Source: Lunularia cruciata
Taxonomy: Eukaryota; Streptophyta; Marchantiopsida; Lunulariales; Lunulariaceae
Assembly: GCA_948567375.1 (NCBI GenBank)
Contig: OX419757.1
Coordinates: 38,192,001 to 38,256,000 of the forward strand
Direction: 5' to 3'
Length of the DNA: 64,000 nt
Part shown: positions 57,208 through 64,000 of the stretch, piece by piece
Layout: each line of letters opens with the position of its first letter
Numbering within the stretch: position 1 is the first letter of the stretch
Position numbers and translations under genes: made by a program
The notes under the pieces: model-generated
Database searches by the model: none
Told to the model about the DNA's origin: nothing
Seen by the model: only the letters and a program-made list of their open reading frames with translations

Positions 57208-57826
57208 TGTGGCACTTTAGAGTCTATGTATGACTTATGTGTGAGTTGTGCTTCTATAGTGTATGATGTTTAGAATGATGTATGTTGTGTAGCATCTAGA
57301 TTGCTTGGACACTGGAGTTGCAGTGATAGTAGTTAGAGGTATTTCAGCAGTTCTCATAGACTACTTTCCGGTGGTCAAATTTTGTGTTTGGGATATTGAC
57401 TTCACAGTGGAGCCCACCGTCACTTTGCACCATTTGCACCATCGAGTGTGCAATCAAAGGGACCATTAGAGGGGTTTTAGACCTAGCTCGAGTCCAGGTG
57501 TATACTTTTGAAGTGTAGCTCCAGAGAGATCACTTCTTTGATGTTGAGCCTTTGAGTTACTGTTTATGGTGGACAGAGGTCAACGAGCATCACCTAGATT
57601 CTCTTAGCTAAAGTGAGTGTGACTTGACTATAATCAATGCCCAATTGTTGACAGTTTATAGAGTGACAGATCGAATACTGATTTGAGTTGAGTTGATTTG
57701 AGAATTGTAAACTATTTGATTATTGTGATACTTTAAAGTCTATGTATGATTTATGTGTGAATTTTGATTCTACAGTGTATATTGTGTAGCGATTTGTATT
57801 GTGTAGCAATGTATATATGCATGACA
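57208..57826 (+). repeat. 3' LTR region of family X copy 2
   Basis: Starts TGTGGCAC after the purine tract CTAGGGGGCGAT. Same R-body-R' plan as copy 1: R from 57208 (shortened by about 40 bases at its end), body to about 57723, R' 57724-57826, ending GCATGACA. Confidence 0.78.
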
Positions 57827-58289
57827 TCTTACTTGGAAAAATGCTTTTGTTAAAATATTGATATCCACGTACAGGGCGGATGAAATAGGACGGTAAGTAA
57901 ACAGGGAGGAGAGCATGAAGAGTACAGAGATAACATAAGGGGAATGCAAAGAATGATAGAGGTGGAGTGGAAGTTACATGCCCCACCATGGGGCAAGAAA
58001 CAGTTTATATAGTAATAGTCCCGTAAACTTATGTCTTTATAATTACCAGAAATATAATAATTCTGTTAAATTTCTGATGTCTTTATTTTTATTGGAATCT
58101 AGGTTCATTTTAGATTCTCCCATGAAGTAAAATTCGAGAATGAAAAATGGGTTCAAGAATAATCTTGGTTAACTGGGGTTTGCTTCTAATTCGTAAATTT
58201 TGAGTGATCGGGGCAAAATCAAATCGTTATGGAGTCCTTCCCTTAGTTTAGCAAGAACTCTACGATATTATTATTCCTTGGGCAGACCT
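57827..58289. other. No gene recognised
   Basis: Flanking DNA right of family X copy 2, probably continuous with 35209-36199 before the insertion. No feature seen. Confidence 0.5.
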
Positions 58290-58309
58290 CCCCCCATTCC
58301 ATCTACTTG

Positions 58310-59427
58310 TTGAGAACATATGAGCTTAAATCTCATCACCTCCTTGCCCAAGACAAGGCAAGGTCACACAACAATTGTGGTGTTTATGGATAAGCTTAGT
58401 AAGCAAATCTATTTGCCACCAAATGGTGATATTGTGGATGCTCCAACATATGGATTTGTGCACAAATCTACTTCAACAATATATTCAAGCATCATGGGAT
58501 GCCACATGTACTCATCTTTGACCGTGATTCATTGGAAAGTTTTGGCAAGCACTCTTCCAAATACTCGGCACCAAGCTTGCTTTATCCATGGCCTATCATT
58601 CTCAAACTGATGGACAAATTGAACATGCAAATTGCACCTTGGAAGATATGCTTTGTGCCTTCGTCAACATTCACCATACCAATTGGGATGAATGTCTTGC
58701 AGCTACGGAGTTTGCATACAATAATTCTAAACAAGTAAGCATCAAATTCTCTCCTTTCTTTCTCAATTTTGGCCAATTTTTCTTTCTCAATCCACTTGTT
58801 CCATATTCCCTTCTTGCTCCTCCTCTATTTCATGTCCCTCATACTTCCACCTTCTTGACCATCATCTTCCTATCCATCCAACAAACCAAATCTCATTTCC
58901 TTGTTGCTTAAAATCGTCAAAACAATATGCCGATCACCATCATTGTGATGACTTTCAAGTTGGTGATAAGATCATGCTCTCATCCAATAACCTCCCTCTC
59001 CCACTTGAGACCAAATTTTATAAACTTGCCCTTAATTAGATAGGACCTTTTGATGTTACCCAAATTGTCTCTCTTGTTGCTTATCAACTTGCCTTGCCTT
59101 GTCATATGCGCATCCATCTTGTCTTTCATGTTTCCAAGCTGGAACCTTTAATCCTAACCCTCTTCTTTTTCCTCTCAACTCCAATCTCCCCCTCCTCCTG
59201 TCCTCATCAATGATCATGAGAAATACAAAGTTGATCGTATCCTTACATGTCACCACATTCAATGAGGCAGTCGACAACATATGGAGTACAATGTCCTTTG
59301 GAAAGGGTATCCTCTTCATGATGCCATATGGGAACCTCTTTCTCATCTCCAAAATGCACAATTGGCCATCTAGGAGTTTGAAGCTTCATTGGTGACAAGG
59401 ACATCACCAACTAGTGGTGGGAGAATA
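58310..59427 (+). pseudogene. Integrase C-terminal half and chromodomain of TE5
   Basis: MSLNLITSLPKTRQGHTTIV (core Asp region, Asp changed to Asn), HVLIFDRDSLESF, DGQIEHANCTLEDM (Glu kept), FAYNNSKQ, then broken frames to a chromodomain remnant near 59210-59390 (EYNVLWKGYPLHDAIWEPLS in its own frame). Frameshifts are frequent. Confidence 0.82.
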
Positions 59428-59853
59428 TGTAACAATATGGAGTTTAGCAACAAAGTTAGTAGGGCTAACAAAGTAGCAAATAAGACAAATTAGCCTAGAA
59501 TATTTTAGAAGTATCTAGAAAGCTTCTTGGGAAGCTTCCCAACTAGCTTAGCTTGCACCCCAAGTAGGTAGCTTCTAGAAGGATGTTTCTAGAAGCTTCC
59601 AACTAGTGTAGCTAGCATACCAAGTAAACGACTTCTATACATAAGCTTCTTGAGAAGCTTCCAGATTAACTTGGCTTGCACTCCAAGAAAGCGGCTCAAG
59701 GAAGCTTCTTGAGAAGCTTCTCAAAAGCCTTGTAGAATCCCTATAAATACAAAAGCCAAAACTCATGCAAGGCATTTTTAGTTTACTCACATTCATGTGT
59801 CCCAATATGATCTTCCATTCTCCTATTTCTCTCCTTGATCTTGATCTTTTACA
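59428..59853 (+). repeat. 3' LTR of TE5
   Basis: TGTAACAATATGG to GATCTTTTACA, 426 bp, with TATAAATA at 59742-59749 and the word TTTCTAGAAGCTTCC of the heat-shock type. Confidence 0.92.
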
Positions 59854-60324
59854 AGTTGAGGCTCATCTTTTGGAGCATCCTAATTTTCAATTATCTCTAT
59901 TTTATCTATTAACACTTGGATACCTTTTGCACTTACACTATGCCTCAAGTAATCTACTTTGGACTTACCAAACTTGCACTTTGAGACTTTGGCATACAAT
60001 TGATTTTGTCATAGAATTCAGAGGACTTCTCGTAGATATTGTTTGTTCTCCTTCATTGTCTTACTCTAGACTAAGATTTCATCAAGGGAATTGAAAATAG
60101 ACTTATCCAAGTATAGATAAAATATATCATTCATCAAACTCATAAAAGTGGTTGGTAAATTGGTGAGGCCAAACAAAATCATTAGTTACTCAAAATTACT
60201 ATACCTTGTTTGAAAGTGAATTTTGTGTATGTCTCCTTTGTAATCTTGATTTGTTATAATTGCTCCATAAATCAAGTTTGGTGAATTTTTTTGCCCCATT
60301 GAGTTGATCAAATAGGCCATCCAT
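59854..60324 (-). pseudogene. RT fragment of a TE4-family element, minus strand
   Basis: Homologous to 62960-63420. On the minus strand [20 protein letters not shown] matches [20 protein letters not shown] of TE4. It is cut at 60324/60325 by the TE4 LTR, so TE4 inserted into an older relative. On the left it abuts TE5. Confidence 0.75.
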
Positions 60325-60912
60325 TGTAATACTCTGAGGACAAGAGAACTCTTCAAGAGAGAAAACACACATGTCACACTCAATCCTCTGATGCCCCAAA
60401 GGAGCACCTTCTCTTTATTATAAAGCAAAGAGGATCTCCTTAAAAGAAGCTCCATCCTTGGATCAGATACATGGATTGGTGACCTGTCAACGAGCTCCAT
60501 CCTTGGATTAGTTGTTTGGATGGGTGAAATGTCAGTCCTAGTCCTATCTAGTTGGTCAATAGGGTTTGACCAAAGGGAATATTTAGGGAATCTTCTTATA
60601 GAAAGCTCAAAATCATATGGATAAGTACCATTAGAAAGCTCTTGACGAGAAAATCATGGGGGGAGAAGGAAAACCTTATGTCTATATAGGGAGGGATCTT
60701 TCCATTTTTGGGGCCTAATTAATCCGTTTAGGCCTCCAAAAATGGCTTTCAAGAAAGTTTTCAGGCTATTTTTGGCTTCTACCCTACTAGAAGAAGTGAT
60801 CTTTTGGTGACACCTCTATCTGATATACCTAGCCCATTGTACACAAAATCCTTCTAGATGTTACCAAGCCAATTTTCACCTCTATATAACATGTCTAGCT
60901 ACTTGTATTACA
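60325..60912 (-). repeat. 3' LTR of TE4
   Basis: 588 bp. On the minus strand it starts TGTAATACAAG, directly after the purine tract AAAAAGGGGGAGG, and ends AGTATTACA. No target duplication can be checked because the other end is off the window. Confidence 0.88.
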
Positions 60913-60954
60913 AACCTCCCCCTTTTTAAGACGCAATGTCCTCATTGCAAAGTT

Positions 60955-61120
60955 GTTGCTCAAAAGATTGAACTAACATTGGTGCATTGGTCAAGCTGGC
61001 TGTTGGATCCTATGTTGCCTTGTATAGTAGTTACCCTTTCAAATAGACCAGATATTCCACACACGGATGGCGAGTAAAATAGATGTGTTTTTGGAGAATA
61101 TGTTTGACCTCATACTCCTC
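60955..61120 (-). pseudogene. Chromodomain of TE4
   Basis: Minus strand: EEYEVKHILQKHIYF, then EYLVYLKG and KATxDPTASLTNAPMLVQSFE. It fits 'EYEVE.IL', 'EYLVKWKGY', 'ATWEP...L.NA...L..FE', with the key Trp of TWEP lost to a stop. Confidence 0.75.
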
Positions 61121-61192
61121 CGCCTCATCAACAAAGGTTGGACAAGGTCAACTTTCTTGGATAAAAGAGAAGCGGGGTGGCCAGGGAGCCTA

Positions 61193-62462
61193 TCAACATA
61201 ATAAGGAAATATGAAACACCATGTGGATCTTCATATGTGGTGGTAGCTTGAGATGATAGGCCATGGCCCCAATGCAATGAAGGATGGAGAAAGGTCCAAT
61301 AAAATGAAATCTCAGCATATGAGGACCAACTAACTTTAGATTGGTGGTTGATAGCCAAACTTGGTCTCCCACAGTGAACTCTATGTGTTGGCGGTGTGCA
61401 TCTACATAGTGCTTCCGCCAATTTTGAGCAATTTGCAACCTATGCTTGGCATGCTCCACCCCCAATTGGATTCTAAAAACAAAAGTGTTGACAACGTCAA
61501 CCTTGGTAGCCACCAGACTGACCTTCAAGCTTGAAGGTGTGAAAGGATGCTCTTGATACATGAGGAAGAACTGTATAACTTGTGTAAAGGTATTCAGCAA
61601 ATTGTTGTAAGAAAATTCCACCAATAGGAGTCCCAACTCTCTTGCTCATCGAAAGTAAAGCCCCAAAGCATGTCCTCAATAGTACAATTTTCCATCTCTC
61701 TATTTGTCCACCAGTCTGTGGATGGTAAACTGTGGACATAGCCAATTTGGTTTTGAAGAACCCAAAGAGTGTTTTCTGAAACAAACTGGTGAATTGAGTG
61801 CCTCTATCTGTGATAAGCACTTGAGACAAGCCATGATGAGAAAAGACTACATCTAAGTACAATTGAGCTAATTGTGGGGCAGTCACATCCTTGGTGGTAG
61901 GACGTACATGAATCATTTTGCTGAGTTGGTCAGCAAAGACTACAATGGAATCAAACCCAAAGGTGGTTTTGGGCAATTCACAAACCAGATCCATGCTTAC
62001 TTGTTCCCAACATTGTGTAGGAGTGGGGAGAGGTTAGAGGAGTCTTGTGGGGGTTTAATCAAAAGCCTTATTTTTTTGAAAAAGTAGGTAACTCCAAAAA
62101 TATTCCATCACATTGTTGTTCATCTTGGGCCAATAGTAATGGCGTTTGATTGCCTCCAAGGTCTTATCTATTCTAACATGGCCTGCAATGGCAAAATCAT
62201 GAGATTTTGCTAGGATGGCGGTTCTTAGATCTATATCATCTAGGATCCACAACCTGCCATCATGAAAGGTGAGTCCTTGGGTGCCAATGATGCCTTTGGA
62301 TGATTGAGCACCTACAATGTATGGATCAGTTTTTGTAGTAGCAAGAATCCTAGGCCAGAATTTAGTATTTATCTTGATTTCCACCACCAAATTGTTTGCC
62401 ATCGGCATTTGGGTGAATGCATCTACAAGTTTCTTCTTACCCTCCACATATCTGATTGTCAT
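61193..62462 (-). pseudogene. Integrase of TE4
   Basis: The zinc module is degraded: GHVRIDKTLEAIKRHYYWP keeps its His side, but the Cys pair has become Tyr and Phe (YLLFQKNK). The core frame 61994-61497 has SMDLVCELPKT (Asp), VLITDRGTQFTSLF (Asp) and GGQIERWK (Glu), then a shift; 61636-61193 has FTVGDQVWLSTTNL and KIHMVFHISLL of the C-terminal domain. Confidence 0.87.
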
Positions 62463-62498
62463 GTTGAATTGTTGTCTCCGCTCTCCCTATCAAATTTG

Positions 62499-62990
62499 TC
62501 AACAAGATAGATCTTTTTGTCTATCAAGGTAGACTAGAGGTTTGTGGTTTGTCTCTACCACAAATGCCTTCTCACCCAGATAGTGTTTCCAATGCTTGGT
62601 GGCAAGGACAATGGCCAGATCTTCTTGTTTGGTGATGTGATAGTTGCATTCTACAGGTAGCAACTTACAAGAGAAATACACAATTGGGTTCCATCCATCC
62701 TTCATTCTTGTTGTAGGACTACTCTTATTGCTACACCTCATTCATCTATGGCCATATTGATTGGACGTTTTGGGTCATACCATTTCAAGATTGGTGCATG
62801 TAGTAATACATATTTCAACTCTTGAAAGGCCAACTCTTGTGCAGTTCCCTATATCCACCTCTTTCCCTTGCCTAATAGTGCTACTAGAGGTTGTACAACC
62901 TTGGAGAAGTCCTTGACAAATCAACGATAAAACCCGTCAATCCCAAGAAACTCTTGAGTTGATTCTAATCTTTTGGAGCACTCTATTTTT
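62499..62990 (-). pseudogene. RNase H of TE4
   Basis: Minus strand: GWNPIVYFSCKLLPVECNYH, then KQEDLAIVLATKHWKHYL and VETNHKPLVYLDRQKDL. The usual 'TDHKPL' Asp has become Asn. The part near 62750-62990 is broken. Confidence 0.8.
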
Positions 62991-63168
62991 TAATGACCTC
63001 TATTTTATCTATTAACACTTGGATACCCTTTGTGCTTACTCTATGCCCTAAGTAGTCTACTTCAGATTTGCCAAACTTGCACTTTGATATTTTGGTATAC
63101 ACTTGATCCTGTCGTAGAATCTAGAGGACTTCTCGTAGATGTTATTTGTGCTTTGTCAACGTCCTATT

Positions 63169-63978
63169 CTAGACTAAGATGTCATTAAGAAAAATGATAA
63201 CATATTTATCCAAATATGGATAAAATATGTCATTCATCAAACTCATGAAAGTGGTTTGAGCGTTGGTGAGTCCAAATAGCATCACCAAGTACTCAAAGTG
63301 ACCATACCTTGTTCGAAAGGCCATTTTGTGTGTGTCTTCTTCTACAATCCTGATTTGGTTGTAGCCACTTTGCAAATCAACTTTGGTGAAGTACCTTGCC
63401 CCATTGAGTTGATCAAACAAGTCATCCATGCAAGGTAATGGATATTTTTTCTTTGCCATTTTTTGATTCCACCCTTGATAGTCAATGCACATGCGCATTG
63501 TTCCATCCTTCTTCTTCACAAACAATATAGGAGCCTCATATGGGGATATGTTGGGTTGGGTAAACCCTTTCTGCAACATCTCCTTGATTTGAGCCTTACA
63601 CTCCTCCAACTCATGAGGTGATAGTTGATATGGGGCCTTACAAGGAGGTGTCGTCCCAAGATGTATCTCAATTTTATGATCTACTCTCCTTTTTGGTGGT
63701 AAACCTATAGGTAATTCATCCAAAAAGACATCTTGGAACTCATTGACCACAACTTTCACTTTCTCAAGAATTTGTCCATTGTGTTGGGCATTATGGACTT
63801 CTCTTATTAAACCCATGAAGCATTTATTTTTCTTACCAATACATATGGTCTTTATGACATACAGAGGCAACTCTTGCCTTTGTGATCTTCCTTTTTTACC
63901 AAAGATCTTCCATTTACTAGTTTTCACTACTTTCTTTCTCCAATCTACCGTGGAGTTATAATGCTCCATCCATGTCAT
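63169..63978 (-). pseudogene. Reverse transcriptase of TE4
   Basis: An open minus-strand frame of 269 codons: pre-RT block [93 protein letters not shown] (palm Asp kept) and [10 protein letters not shown], where the first Asp of the FLDD box has become Asn. That change alone should abolish activity. The frame stops after this box. Confidence 0.9.
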
Positions 63979-64000
63979 ACCTAAGATCGCATCATAACGA

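Larger units (their letters stand above)
36205..57826 (+). mobile_element. Family X Ty3/gypsy element, copy 2 (with nested insertions)
   Basis: Runs from the TG at 36205 to the CA at 57826. ATCTT lies just before (36200-36204) and again at 57826-57830, overlapping the last base, a likely target-site duplication. Removing TE2 with one TSD (11,143 bp) and an about 0.6-kb insertion in gag leaves about 9.9 kb. Order: 5' LTR, long leader, gag with two zinc knuckles, protease, cytosine methyltransferase, reverse transcriptase, RNase H, integrase, PHD finger, 3' LTR. The coding part has many stops and several frameshifts. It is inactive but still readable throughout. Confidence 0.88.
58290..59853 (+). 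mobile_element. TE5: 5'-truncated copy of the TE2/TE3 chromovirus family
   Basis: Begins abruptly in the integrase core and keeps the integrase C-terminus, chromodomain, polypurine tract and 3' LTR (59428-59853). No 5' LTR and no target duplication are visible. The sequence is more diverged from TE3 than TE2 is. Confidence 0.88.
60325..64000 (-). mobile_element. TE4: minus-strand chromodomain Ty3/gypsy element (3' part)
   Basis: Read on the minus strand: pre-RT and RT (63978-63169), RNase H (about 62990-62499), integrase (62462-61193), chromodomain (61120-60955), polypurine tract and 3' LTR (60912-60325). The 5' part lies beyond the right edge. It is a different family from TE2/TE3. LTR relatives occur at 9069 and 17979-19485. 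Confidence 0.9.

Overview
The window looks like nuclear DNA of a land plant. Evidence: a plant MKP1-type MAP kinase phosphatase gene, a nuclear tRNA-Lys gene with a Pol III T-run, TATA-box LTRs primed by initiator tRNA-Met, and large nested Ty3/gypsy elements. The lineage cannot be fixed from sequence alone. The repeat types suggest a repeat-rich genome, possibly outside the flowering plants, but this is a guess.

Layout. 1-4465: the 3' part of a Ty3/gypsy element (here 'family X', copy 1). 4466-26880: AT-rich DNA with tandem repeats, microsatellites, old LTR pieces, a decayed minus-strand gypsy element (about 13.2-22.1 kb) carrying two LTRs in inverted orientation (17979-19485), and a decayed gag-protease fragment (22460-23780). 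26881-35210: the only host gene island, with MKP1 (29055-30572), a pair of 5S-rRNA-like relics and tRNA-Lys(CTT). 36205-57826: family X copy 2, split by a chromodomain Ty3/gypsy element (TE2, 40396-51533, TSD ATGAT), which is itself split by a younger copy of the same family (TE3, 44329-49837, TSD CCATC). 58290-59853: a 5'-truncated copy of that chromovirus family (TE5). 59854-64000: minus-strand gypsy DNA, including a second chromovirus family (TE4) whose 3' LTR is at 60325-60912.

The most notable system is family X. Its polyprotein order, read across both copies, is gag (two zinc knuckles) - aspartic protease - DNA cytosine-5 methyltransferase - reverse transcriptase - RNase H - integrase - PHD finger. 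The methyltransferase has recognisable motifs I, IV (catalytic Pro-Cys), VI (Glu-Asn) and IX/X, and a Dnmt3-like segment ending in WTNLLP. In copy 1 its last motif is in the same frame as the reverse transcriptase. The PHD finger sits where chromoviruses carry a chromodomain. The element therefore carried a DNA-methylation writer and a probable histone-tail reader. Both copies are now interrupted. Most premature stops are TAG where the family expects Gln or Trp, or TGA where it expects Arg, as expected from deamination of methylated cytosine.

The chromovirus LTRs (TE2, TE3, TE5) carry perfect heat-shock-element arrays upstream of the TATA box, so a heat-responsive promoter is a testable prediction. 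Everything was read by eye; no database search or alignment was run.
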